Positions 23,809-31,865 of a stretch of DNA of 43,252 nucleotides are shown here, in pieces; position 1 is the stretch's first letter; each line of letters starts with the position of its first letter. This DNA is from Candidatus Nitrosopumilus sp. (GTDB lineage Archaea; Thermoproteota; Nitrososphaeria; Nitrososphaerales; Nitrosopumilaceae). A program made the translations under genes and the position numbers. A model generated the notes under the pieces. That model was given only the letters and a program-made list of their open reading frames with translations. It was not told where the DNA came from and made no database searches. The stretch is taken from assembly GCA_028279625.1 (NCBI GenBank), contig JANQNM010000079.1:1-43252 (forward strand), written 5' to 3'.

Positions 23809-23976
23809 AGTTCAAACCTATTGGAGTTCAGACATGCAAACTTGTTAGGATTCGAATGTTGAGTCTAAAGGGACGTGTACTTTTCTGGGTTTTAATTTAG
23901 ACCCATTTTGTGCCTAAAAACCAATACTCGTAAAACGATGATTGGTCTATGAGCCACAACTGAGAAAATTAGTAAC
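23809..23976. other. Intergenic dispersed repeats after the array
   Basis: GACCCATTTTGTGCCTAAAAA (23900-23920) resembles 26382-26402 and, inverted, 12577 and 31631. It is followed at 23919-23955 by the hairpin repeat that recurs at 8241-8277. A TTAGGATTCGAAT sequence belongs to a family of short AAGATTTGAA-like words in the element's gaps. Confidence 0.45.
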
Positions 23977-24111
23977 TTATTTGAATTTTAAAAATTCTCG
24001 GAGAACTTTGGCTGCACCAGAATGATCACATGCCTCTAACCTGTCAATTAGGTAAGAATCATTCAGATTCGAACCAAAGATTAGGAAAAGTCTAGAACAT
24101 ACGATTATCAT
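23977..24111 (-). CDS. Possible 44-aa protein
   Basis: The ATG at 24111 opens a minus-strand frame to TAA 23977. The C-terminal two thirds (NDSYLIDRLEACDHSGAAKV ...) has clear helical, coding-like character; the first 15 residues are hydrophobic. It may be a small gene or the retained end of a larger one. No family recognised. Confidence 0.35.
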   Translation of the reverse strand: MIIVCSRLFLIFGSNLNDSYLIDRLEACDHSGAAKVLREFLKFK

Positions 24112-24142
24112 TAGCACTTGTTTTTGGAATTCGTTGAAAGAG

Positions 24143-24502
24143 CTACATTAATTGAACATATGAGAGACGGTTATTCCAGGGATCCTTGAAGTCAAAATAC
24201 CTTACTGTTCCTTCAATATTTACAATGTCCTCTATGTTAGAAGTAAGATTCTTTGCAAGCTTGTGTGATGTTTCAATATCTTCTGTCTCAAAGCGAATAA
24301 TCGATGACTCGCCACCAAGTTTAAGATAATCAGTGTCATCAAGTTGTAGCCATACATTGTCTGTTAATTTCAATTCAATTGTTCCTGGTGCAGGTTCCAT
24401 TACTTCGATATTTTCTCCTAGTAAGGATTTGTACCAGATAACGGCCTCCTTAACATCCTTAACTGCAATTCCAATCGTTATGCCTTTAATTTTTTGATTC
24501 AT
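24143..24502 (-). CDS. Glyoxalase/bleomycin-resistance (VOC) family protein
   Basis: This 119-aa vicinal-oxygen-chelate fold protein has GITIGIAVKDVKEAVIWYKSLLGENIEV at the start, then a substrate-facing VWLQLDD, and FDFKDPWNNRLSYVQ at the end. The typical DP-x-GN-x-L ending is present as DPWNNRL. It may bind a divalent metal and act on a small organic compound or toxin; the substrate is not predictable. It is monocistronic. Confidence 0.88.
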   Translation of the reverse strand: MNQKIKGITIGIAVKDVKEAVIWYKSLLGENIEVMEPAPGTIELKLTDNVWLQLDDTDYLKLGGESSIIRFETEDIETSHKLAKNLTSNIEDIVNIEGTVRYFDFKDPWNNRLSYVQLM

Positions 24503-24842
24503 AATGAATTCTTCTTATTTAATAATTACAAGTCCCATATTTAAAAAATGGATTTTGTTTGTAGTAATGTTGTTATAAAATTGCTGATATCTTGTTTTAT
24601 TACAATTTTGTATAGACCAACTGAATCTCCATAGAATTGAATCCTTACAGACCCAGACTATATCTGAACTAAATTTAGTCCCTCATGGGAAATTTTCTCT
24701 TTGGTTCCAATCTCTAATGTTTACTAATTCGCCAGAAAATGCTGTCCTAAATTTTACATAATTTTTTGATTTATGTATAAATCACTGTTATTGTTTTATT
24801 ATATGAAAAATATTTAAAAATGTATTATGCTATGAATATCAT
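24503..24842. other. Gap carrying copy 1 of a 98-bp dispersed repeat
   Basis: 24623-24720 matches 31650-31747; by eye about 60 of the first 67 positions agree, falling off later. The best-kept part holds the perfect palindrome ACTAAATTTAGT (24668-24679) and CTCATGGG. No gene is seen. The promoter of the radical SAM gene should lie after 24760, which is strongly AT-rich. Confidence 0.55.
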
Positions 24843-26372
24843 ATGCACATAATTCTAACAACTCCCCCAGAATATAGAGATCTGACTACACCTGCACAAG
24901 TTCTTGGGCCTCCTATTGGCTTATTGTATATGGCATCTTATGCAAGACATTATGGTTATCTGAAAAAAACAAATTCAACTATTGAAATCTATGATGCATT
25001 CACAGAACACATCAAACATGAACAATTTGTAAGAGACATCATTGAAAAAAAGCCGGATGTCATTGGAACTACAGTAACTTCACGAATGTTTCTAGTTACT
25101 ATGTCTTGTTTAGCTAGAATCCATCATGCATTACCTGAAACAAAAATTGTTTTAGGTGGTATACATCCAACATTTACGGCAAAAAAAATAATCGAAACAT
25201 TTCCATTTGTTGATTGTATAATAAAAGGTGAGGCTGAAAAATCATTTTCTGAATTACTGTTAGCATATTACAACAATGAAGATGTTTCTAAAGTTAAGGG
25301 AATAACTGTGTTCAAAAATGGATTGTTCATTGATAACGAACCTGATACCATGAAAAATCTTGATGAGATACCATTTCCTGCACGCGATTTAGTGGATAAT
25401 GTACGTTATGGATACACCTGGAATGGAGTTGATTTGACTTATGGAAAATTTACGGCAATTGTTACATCACGAGGATGTCCATTCACATGTAAATTTTGTA
25501 CAAATTGGATGTTTGCAAATAGGAGTTTAAGAGTTCGATCAATTGAGAACATAATTTCTGAACTTGAATTGCTTCAAGCAGAAGGTTACAAATCATGTGT
25601 CATAATTGATGATATTTTTACGTTTGATAAAAAAAGAGTTATCGAATTGTGCAGACAGATTAAAGAGAAAAAGATTAATCTTGTATTTTATTGTGAAGGA
25701 AGGGTAGACTCTAATGATCCAGAGATGTTCAAAGCTATGAAAGAAGCTGGATTCTCATCCATCATGTTTGGAATTGAAAGTGGTTCGCAAAAAATCTTGG
25801 ATCATTATCAAAAAGGAATAAAACCTGAAATCACAAAATTGGCCGTAAAAAATGCTAAAGACGCAGGACTTCATGCAATTGGAGCATTTATTATTGGTGC
25901 AATCCCCGAAACGAAAAATGATGTAAAAGAAACACTGAAACATATTCATGAACTAGAACTTGATGGGTTGGAAGTAAACGCATTAGGTATGGCTCCTTGG
26001 GATCCATTATATCAAAAAATAGAATACGAGAAAAAAACAAAAGAACATGATTGGATGCGAGATCATTTGGTGTCTGAATATTATGATAATTTCACGCAAG
26101 AAGAATTAGCAAAATACGTTGAGGATGCGTACTATTCTTTTTTCAGAATTGGGATATTAAATAATATCAAAAAAATGGCTCGTGGATTTTTCAATCATCC
26201 AGATGCACGTCACGCAATCTTGCGTTGTATTTTTAATTATAATGCATGGAAAGTTGCCAAAGAAGGCGGGAAACCAACTCACAAAATTGAAGAAATTTTG
26301 ATGAATGGAAATGATTTAGAATTTATGGATGAGAAACATCTTAAGAAATTAATGATTGAGAGCAAAAACTAG
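24843..26372 (+). CDS. B12-binding radical SAM protein
   Basis: This 509-aa protein has an N-terminal cobalamin-binding domain (residues 1-150, with TTPPEYRDLTTPAQVLGPPIGL and LGGIHPTFTAKKII ... IIKGEAEKSF). A radical SAM barrel follows with SRGCPFTCKFC (C-x3-C-x2-C, about residues 212-219) for the 4Fe-4S cluster, FGIESGSQKILDHYQKG and GAFIIGAIPET. The C-terminal extension is of unknown role. Such enzymes methylate or rearrange unactivated carbons in lipids or natural products, or join sulfur. No partner biosynthetic gene is adjacent. The stop overlaps the convergent thioredoxin-like gene by 4 nt. Confidence 0.92.
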   Translation: MHIILTTPPEYRDLTTPAQVLGPPIGLLYMASYARHYGYLKKTNSTIEIYDAFTEHIKHEQFVRDIIEKKPDVIGTTVTSRMFLVTMSCLARIHHALPETKIVLGGIHPTFTAKKIIETFPFVDCIIKGEAEKSFSELLLAYYNNEDVSKVKGITVFKNGLFIDNEPDTMKNLDEIPFPARDLVDNVRYGYTWNGVDLTYGKFTAIVTSRGCPFTCKFCTNWMFANRSLRVRSIENIISELELLQAEGYKSCVIIDDIFTFDKKRVIELCRQIKEKKINLVFYCEGRVDSNDPEMFKAMKEAGFSSIMFGIESGSQKILDHYQKGIKPEITKLAVKNAKDAGLHAIGAFIIGAIPETKNDVKETLKHIHELELDGLEVNALGMAPWDPLYQKIEYEKKTKEHDWMRDHLVSEYYDNFTQEELAKYVEDAYYSFFRIGILNNIKKMARGFFNHPDARHAILRCIFNYNAWKVAKEGGKPTHKIEEILMNGNDLEFMDEKHLKKLMIESKN

Positions 26373-26650
26373 TTTATTTTCGACCCATTTTGTGTCCAAA
26401 AAAGGTTCAATCCTCTAGGATTTGAATCCAAATATAGTTTTTCAACAAGTTCTTTTCTTTTTGGAATGCCAGTAAATATGATTTCATCATTTTTGATTAC
26501 TGCAGGAGCTGTAAATACTGGAAACTTTTCTAAAATTTTGTGGTTTTTTGTAATATCTACTACCTCAAAATCTACGCCAAGTTCATCTAACATTTTTTCA
26601 ATTTTGTCACATCCCACACAGCCTTCTGATGTAATAACTTGAATTTTCAT
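26369..26650 (-). CDS. Thioredoxin/glutaredoxin-like protein with repeat-derived tail
   Basis: This 93-aa small disulfide-fold protein begins MKIQVITSEGCVGCDKIEKML, with the redox pair C-V-G-C at 11-14, and has a cis-Pro region FTAPAVIKNDEIIFTG. The core ends near residue 74. The last 19 residues (NPRGLNLFWTQNGSKIN) are encoded by a short dispersed intergenic repeat (GACCCATTTTGTG...), so the tail is probably acquired. It starts 6 nt after the YHS gene and probably forms a two-gene operon with it, divergent from copA. Role: thiol/disulfide exchange or metal handling in the cytosol. Confidence 0.85.
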   Translation of the reverse strand: MKIQVITSEGCVGCDKIEKMLDELGVDFEVVDITKNHKILEKFPVFTAPAVIKNDEIIFTGIPKRKELVEKLYLDSNPRGLNLFWTQNGSKIN

Positions 26651-26656
26651 TGTGCT

Positions 26657-26794
26657 CTACTCTTTGACAAACTGTTTTGGGTTCATTTCAAAAGCCATCT
26701 TGCAAGATGCACAACAAAAATGATAAACTTTACCTTTGTATTCAGCAGCATCGTTTTTTTCTGATACTTCCATACCGCAGACTGGATCTATCAT
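26657..26794 (-). CDS. YHS-domain metal-binding protein
   Basis: This 45-aa ORF is absent from the track. It reads MIDPVCGMEVSEKNDAA ... YHFCCASCKMAFEMNP: the DPVCGM start and the F-C-C-x2-C-K-x2-F metal site typical of YHS domains, which are often fused to or beside CopA-type ATPases. It probably binds Cu or another soft metal in the cytosol and delivers it to CopA or the thiol protein. It lies first in the minus-strand operon with the thioredoxin-like gene and shares a 148-nt divergent region with copA. Confidence 0.9.
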   Translation of the reverse strand: MIDPVCGMEVSEKNDAAEYKGKVYHFCCASCKMAFEMNPKQFVKE

Positions 26795-26841
26795 AACATG
26801 TCTTCGTGTTTCAGATTTTTAACTGTATTTCTACTAACATT

Positions 26842-26859
26842 GAATAGTGTAAACTATTC
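26842..26859. promoter_or_regulatory. Candidate operator between the YHS operon and copA
   Basis: GAATAGT-gtaa-ACTATTC is a perfect 7-bp inverted repeat in the divergent gap, 47 nt from the YHS start and about 84 nt from copA. A further ATAGTT follows at about 26872. It suits a dimeric metal-responsive repressor controlling both directions. Confidence 0.5.
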
Positions 26860-26942
26860 CACTAATTCGATAGTTGTACCATTTCTTTAATCTAAAAACT
26901 TTCACGTGATTTAAGAGTAAGAAAATCACAATAAAAATAGGA

Positions 26943-29375
26943 ATGAAAGGATCGGAAACAAAACAAAATGCAAAGACTGTCTTAAAAATTGGAGGAATGC
27001 ATTGCGCTGGTTGTGTGAATATTATTCAAAACAAACTATCTGAAACTCAAGGTGTTGAAAAATGTGAAGTAAACTTGGGTTCTGAAAAAGCAGTTTTAGA
27101 ATATGATCCAGAAATAACAGACATTACAAAACTTGAGAATGCAATAAAGAGCACTGGATACAAAGTTGTTTATGAAAAATTTACTCTGTCGATTGAAGGA
27201 TTATCTGATTCAAGCGATGCTCATCAACTTGAAAAGAAACTCAAATCTATTCTTGGCATAAAGAATGCATCTGTAAATTATGGAAACTCTCAAGCCATTA
27301 TTGAGTACAATTCTGTATTGCTGTCTCTTGCAGATATTAGAAGATGCGTTGAGGATTTGGGCTACCACATTGTTAGTGAAGATATTTCCTCTTCTGCAGA
27401 AGAGATAGAAGCCAAAAAAACTAAAAAATTACTTGTAATTGGTACTCTCTTTAGCATTCCAATAATCTTGTTTGGTCATTTTGGTGCTCACTATCTATCC
27501 TTGCCGCTGTCAGGAACTCCTGAGAGTGTCTACATTTCTTTTGCATGTGCAACTATCGTCCAATTCTTTGTAGGGAGAAGGTTCTATGTTGGTGCATTCA
27601 AGATTGCAAAGATGAAATCTGCAAATATGGATACATTGATAGTTTTAGGAACAACTTCTGCATTTGTCTTTAGTGTATACCATACATTTCCAACTGTAGT
27701 CTTTGAGCATATCCATTATAGTGCAACTGCCATGGTTATTACGTTCATTTTACTTGGTAAATTCCTTGAAAATAAAACAAAAGGAAAGGCATCTTCTACA
27801 ATCAAAAAACTACTTGAACTTCAACCAAAGGTTGCACTTGTCAGAAAAGATGGTGTTGAATCTGAAGTCCCAGTTGAATTATTACAACAAGGAGACGTTG
27901 TAATAGTAAAACCTGGACAAAAAATTCCCGTAGACTCTGAAATAATTGATGGTGTATCAACTGTTGATGAATCTATGGTAACAGGTGAATCTGTACCTGT
28001 CACAAAAAAGACAAACGATTCTGTAATTGGTGGAACAGTTAATCAAGAAGGCTCTCTTACTATCAAGGTTTCAAAAACAGGAAGTGAATCCTTTCTATCT
28101 CAAGTCGTCTCATTAGTTGAAGATGCCATGGGCAAAAAACCTGCACTGCAGCAGATTGTCGACAAGGTTGCAGGGAGATTTGCATTTGCAGTAATGGGTA
28201 TTGCACTTGTGACTTTCATCTCGTGGATGATAGGTGTACCTGGAGAGACTATGACTGCACTAATTCCAACTGTAGCTGTTTTGGTTGTTGCATGTCCTTG
28301 TGCATTAGGTTTGGCAACTCCTACTGCGATAATGGTTGGTATGGCAAAGGCTGCACAAAATGGTGTCATTTTCAAGGGCGGACCTAGCTTGGAATTATTA
28401 TCTAAAATCAACACAATTGTTTTTGATAAGACAGGAACATTAACTGAAGGAAAACCAAAAGTTACAGATGTTATTACCGTAAATGAAATTGCAGTTGTTG
28501 GTGGAAACACTTCAAACAAAAATTCACTTTTAGAGATTGCTGCATCCGTCGAAAGAAAATCAGAACATCCTCTTGCTCGCTCTTTGGTAAACTACGCAAA
28601 AGAAACTGGAGTTACAATCAATGAACCTTCTATGTTTGTTTCTGTTTCAGGAAAGGGCGTCAAAGCAAAATATAGAGATCAAAACGTTATGGTCGGTAAA
28701 AAAACTATGATGGAAAAAGAAGGAATCAGTTTAGACAAAGTTTCAGAGCAAATTCATCAATTAGAAAATCAGGGAAAGACAATCTCACTTATTGCTATAG
28801 AAAAAGAACTTGCAGGAATCATTGCGTTTTTAGATACTCCAAAACCCTCTGCAAAACTTACAATCAAACACCTAAACGAAAAAGGAATTGAAGTAATCAT
28901 GCTTACAGGAGATAATGAACTTACAGCATCCACTATTGCAAAAGATATTGGAATTAAGAAAATTCTTGCAAATCTTATGCCTTCAGAAAAGGTTGATGCA
29001 ATTGTCAGTCTTCAAAAAGAAGGAAAAACTGTGGCAATGGTTGGAGATGGAATCAATGATGCTCCTGCACTCTCGCAGTCTGATGTAGGAATTGCAATTG
29101 GCAGTGGTACTGACATTGCCCTTGAGTCAGGAAATGTCGTATTGGTTCGTGATAACCTTGTTGATGTATTATCTGCTATCGAAATAAGCAAGAAAACACT
29201 TAGAAAAATTAAACAAAATTTGGTCTACGCCTTTGCATACAACACTGCACTTATCCCAGTTGCAGGCTTTGGCCTGCTTTATCCAGCATTAGCTGGATTG
29301 GCAATGGCTGCAAGTTCTGTTTCTGTTGTATCCAGCTCATTAATGCTCAAACGTTGGAAACCAAAATTTAGCTGA
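26943..29375 (+). CDS. copA: Copper-exporting P1B-type ATPase (CopA)
   Basis: This 810-aa Cu+-transporting ATPase is in the cell membrane. It has an N-terminal HMA domain with GGMHCAGC (Cys 21 and 24) and a second HMA-like domain (about 75-145) that has lost its C-x2-C. Eight helices are implied. The actuator TGES, the transport-site CPC in VACPCALGLATPT (about 451), phosphorylation DKTGTLTEGKP (about 495), SEHPLARS, GDGINDAPAL (about 701) and the MAASSVSVVSSS helix 8 signature are present. All catalytic elements are intact. Divergent from the YHS/thioredoxin-like operon, it anchors the copper module. Confidence 0.96.
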   Translation: MKGSETKQNAKTVLKIGGMHCAGCVNIIQNKLSETQGVEKCEVNLGSEKAVLEYDPEITDITKLENAIKSTGYKVVYEKFTLSIEGLSDSSDAHQLEKKLKSILGIKNASVNYGNSQAIIEYNSVLLSLADIRRCVEDLGYHIVSEDISSSAEEIEAKKTKKLLVIGTLFSIPIILFGHFGAHYLSLPLSGTPESVYISFACATIVQFFVGRRFYVGAFKIAKMKSANMDTLIVLGTTSAFVFSVYHTFPTVVFEHIHYSATAMVITFILLGKFLENKTKGKASSTIKKLLELQPKVALVRKDGVESEVPVELLQQGDVVIVKPGQKIPVDSEIIDGVSTVDESMVTGESVPVTKKTNDSVIGGTVNQEGSLTIKVSKTGSESFLSQVVSLVEDAMGKKPALQQIVDKVAGRFAFAVMGIALVTFISWMIGVPGETMTALIPTVAVLVVACPCALGLATPTAIMVGMAKAAQNGVIFKGGPSLELLSKINTIVFDKTGTLTEGKPKVTDVITVNEIAVVGGNTSNKNSLLEIAASVERKSEHPLARSLVNYAKETGVTINEPSMFVSVSGKGVKAKYRDQNVMVGKKTMMEKEGISLDKVSEQIHQLENQGKTISLIAIEKELAGIIAFLDTPKPSAKLTIKHLNEKGIEVIMLTGDNELTASTIAKDIGIKKILANLMPSEKVDAIVSLQKEGKTVAMVGDGINDAPALSQSDVGIAIGSGTDIALESGNVVLVRDNLVDVLSAIEISKKTLRKIKQNLVYAFAYNTALIPVAGFGLLYPALAGLAMAASSVSVVSSSLMLKRWKPKFS

Positions 29376-29403
29376 AAAATATTAAAAAAAGTAAATTTGC
29401 TAT

Positions 29404-29520
29404 TTACTTTTTATTTGCTGCACAGTTGCAATCAGGACCACAGGTACATACGCCTGTACTACTACATTGACAACCTGCGTCTATGCAACCTTCGCTGTTC
29501 ACTGAACATCCACAAGACAT
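29404..29520 (-). CDS. Metallothionein-like Cys-rich protein
   Basis: This 38-aa minus-strand ORF is hidden in the track. It reads MSCGCSVNSEGC ... CQCSSTGVCTCGPDCNCAANKK. Nine Cys occur, mostly as C-x-C pairs, giving clear thiolate metal-binding potential. It ends 28 nt after the copA stop, convergent with it. With copA, YHS and the thioredoxin-like protein it forms a likely copper-buffering set. Similar peptides occur at 20022 and at the window end (43137). Confidence 0.85.
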   Translation of the reverse strand: MSCGCSVNSEGCIDAGCQCSSTGVCTCGPDCNCAANKK

Positions 29521-29680
29521 ATTCTTACTATGCAAATCTCCTATTTAACAAATTATTATACTTCTCATTTATGAATACTAGAATTCCTTCTTAGTTTGGC
29601 AACTGTACCAGTTTTTCTAGAAATTTTAAAAAATTTGATTTCGCATCTAACTATAATAATCATAAAACGAAATAAGAAAT

Positions 29681-31090
29681 GTGAGTGAACAAAAAGAAAC
29701 ATCTGTTACAAAAAAAACATTGGTGTTTATTTTATTTGGTTTGTTCTCTGTAATTTTTGTAGGTGTGATTTTTTCATTTACAACTGAGCTTAGTCCTGAA
29801 GCTAGTCAAAATTACACTTTTTCATCTTGGTTAGTTCTTGCATATACTGCAGGACTTTCTATGATTATACTTCCGTGCACTCTTCCTTTTGTTTTCATGA
29901 TCGTTCCAATGACTGTGAATAAAGGATTGAAAAGAGGATTGTTAACTGCATCTTTGTTTGGTGCAGGTCTTATCACAACATTGACACTTTATGGAGGAGG
30001 ACTTGCATATCTTGGGCAAATTACAGGTATCAATACATTATCGACTTGGTTGATGTTGGCTGCAGGAATTATCACTTATGCATATGGTCTTCATAGAATT
30101 GGTTTGGTAAAGATTCCAACCCCATCTTACTCTGGCACTCCTGGCTTTATGAAAAATCGAGGTGACTTTTCTAAAACATATCTTATGGGAGTTTTGGTGG
30201 GTAATGCAGGGGTTGGATGTACTAATCCTTTGTTCTACTTGATGTTGTTTTACATAATGGGTTCTGGTGATCCAATTTCAGGAATTTCACTTGGTTTTGT
30301 TCATGGTGTTGGCCGAGCAATTCCATTGGTTTTAGTTGCAATACTTGCCATCATGGGATTTAATCCAACAAAGGGATTGATTGCAAAGAGACAAAAAATT
30401 GAAAGAGCAAGTGGTTATCTTCTTATCATAATTGGTTCATTTTTGATCATAAATTCTACCAATGAAGGACAAGCTTGGTACATGAATACTGTTTTGCATA
30501 CTGTTTGGAATGATATTGTTGATGCAACAGGAATGTCTGAAAATTTGAAAATCTTCATGATGCCTGGAGTAGATCATTCCAAAATGGGACATGAAAGTGT
30601 ACCTTCTGATGCCCTAATCAAACTAACATCTCAAGAAGATTGGCGTGTCTACTTTTGGTGGGAGCCTGGGGGAGTCATTGGTGTTGACAAATCAAATGAC
30701 TTTAACATGATGTTTCATGAACCTATTACAAACATCATGCTTGAGAATGTAAAGTATGACATGACTGTTTATCTCAATGGCGAACTTTTAGATTCCAAAC
30801 AGGGATTATTTACTGAGACTGGACATGTAGTACATACAATGACATTTCCTGAAAGAGGTTCTGCAAGAGTTTTGATACATAATATTGATGGAGAAACTAC
30901 CCAAGCAACATTTTCATTTCAAGTAGCTCCTGAGGCAAAATCTATCTATAGAGAAGGTGGCACTCAATTTCTATTTCCATTAGAAATGGTTCCTGTGTTT
31001 ACTGCATTAATGATTGTAATACCTATCGTAATCTCAAAAGTTAAGAACAGGACACAGGAAGGTTCAACTGAGCTAATTTCTAACAAGTAA
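29681..31090 (+). CDS. CcdA/DsbD-like membrane thiol transporter with outer domain
   Basis: This 469-aa protein starts at GTG 29681. The N-terminal part is a six-helix bundle typical of CcdA/DsbD, with the conserved Cys in MIILPCTLPFVFMIVP (about 65) and GNAGVGCTNPLFY (about 179), which shuttle electrons across the membrane. After residue 260 comes an extracytoplasmic beta-rich domain with a His/Met-rich entry (VDHSKMGHES) and GHVVHTMTFPERGS, and a final helix near the end. The outer domain could bind copper or a thiol partner. Its position after copA suggests it keeps copper-site thiols reduced. It overlaps the UspA gene by 18 nt, convergent. Confidence 0.85.
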   Translation: MSEQKETSVTKKTLVFILFGLFSVIFVGVIFSFTTELSPEASQNYTFSSWLVLAYTAGLSMIILPCTLPFVFMIVPMTVNKGLKRGLLTASLFGAGLITTLTLYGGGLAYLGQITGINTLSTWLMLAAGIITYAYGLHRIGLVKIPTPSYSGTPGFMKNRGDFSKTYLMGVLVGNAGVGCTNPLFYLMLFYIMGSGDPISGISLGFVHGVGRAIPLVLVAILAIMGFNPTKGLIAKRQKIERASGYLLIIIGSFLIINSTNEGQAWYMNTVLHTVWNDIVDATGMSENLKIFMMPGVDHSKMGHESVPSDALIKLTSQEDWRVYFWWEPGGVIGVDKSNDFNMMFHEPITNIMLENVKYDMTVYLNGELLDSKQGLFTETGHVVHTMTFPERGSARVLIHNIDGETTQATFSFQVAPEAKSIYREGGTQFLFPLEMVPVFTALMIVIPIVISKVKNRTQEGSTELISNK

Positions 31091-31549
31091 TACTGGACAA
31101 GGTGCAATCTCAGAAATAGCTCTTGCAATGCTTCCAAGTGCTTGAATCTTTACTAATCCTGTAAGGCCGTGACTACCTATGACAATAAGATCGTACTTTC
31201 CTTTTTTAGAAAATTCAATTATTTTCTCAATTGTATTTCCTTCTAAAATTTTGTATTCAGCAGCAACATTTTCTTTTTTTGAATCATTTACTATGCTTGT
31301 GAGACTTTTCTTTAGATCTATCCTAATGGCACAGACTGTTTTATGAAATTCTTTTTGGACCTTTTTGTCATTTGTCAGAATACCTAAAATCTTTGAAGGT
31401 GGAGGATTAGTCCCACTTGGCACTACTGTAATAAAAGAAATTCTTGCATCAAATTTTTTTGCTATGGAAATAGCTTTTTTGGCTGCTTTTTTTGAATAAT
31501 TTGAACCATCAAATGGCACAAGAATTTTTTTGATGTCTTCATTTGTCAT
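31073..31549 (-). CDS. Universal stress protein (UspA family), second copy
   Basis: This 158-aa Usp domain has KKILVPFDGSNYSKKAAKKAISIAKK and ends GSHGLTGLVKIQALGSIARAISEIAPCPVLLVRN, matching the ATP-binding pattern G-x2-G-x9-G-S. It is more basic than the UspA at 14622 and clearly divergent from it, so this is not a recent duplicate. Its 3' end overlaps the CcdA-like gene by 18 nt, convergent. Stress-related role in the cytosol. Confidence 0.95.
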   Translation of the reverse strand: MTNEDIKKILVPFDGSNYSKKAAKKAISIAKKFDARISFITVVPSGTNPPPSKILGILTNDKKVQKEFHKTVCAIRIDLKKSLTSIVNDSKKENVAAEYKILEGNTIEKIIEFSKKGKYDLIVIGSHGLTGLVKIQALGSIARAISEIAPCPVLLVRN

Positions 31550-31865
31550 ACTAGACTAAAACACATGATTTCCTATTAAGGAAAATTGAAATTATCAACA
31601 TTGAATATTGTGTCTATCTGCATCCGTTTTTAACTCCAAAATGGTATCTGAATTCCCATGGAGTTGAATCATTACAGACTCAGACTACATCTGAACTAAA
31701 TTTAGTCCCTCATGGGGAATTTCTGATTGGTTAAACTCTCTGAATGTACGAATCTGTCAAGATTTGAATTACTGAAGATCCCCCTCAGGATAAATTGGTG
31801 AGAATGAGATAAAAGAAAATGACAAATAGAAAACATTAATTCAAAACACAATTAAATAAATCATT
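31550..31865. other. Gap carrying copy 2 of the 98-bp dispersed repeat
   Basis: 31650-31747 matches 24623-24720, including palindrome ACTAAATTTAGT at 31695-31706. TTTTTAACTCCAAAATGG at 31627-31644 is the inverted form of the CCATTTTG-x3-TAAAAA word. AATCTGTCAAGATTTGAAT at about 31751-31769 belongs to the short palindromic family. A degenerate GAAAATGACAAATAGAAAA lies near 31815. No gene. Confidence 0.55.
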
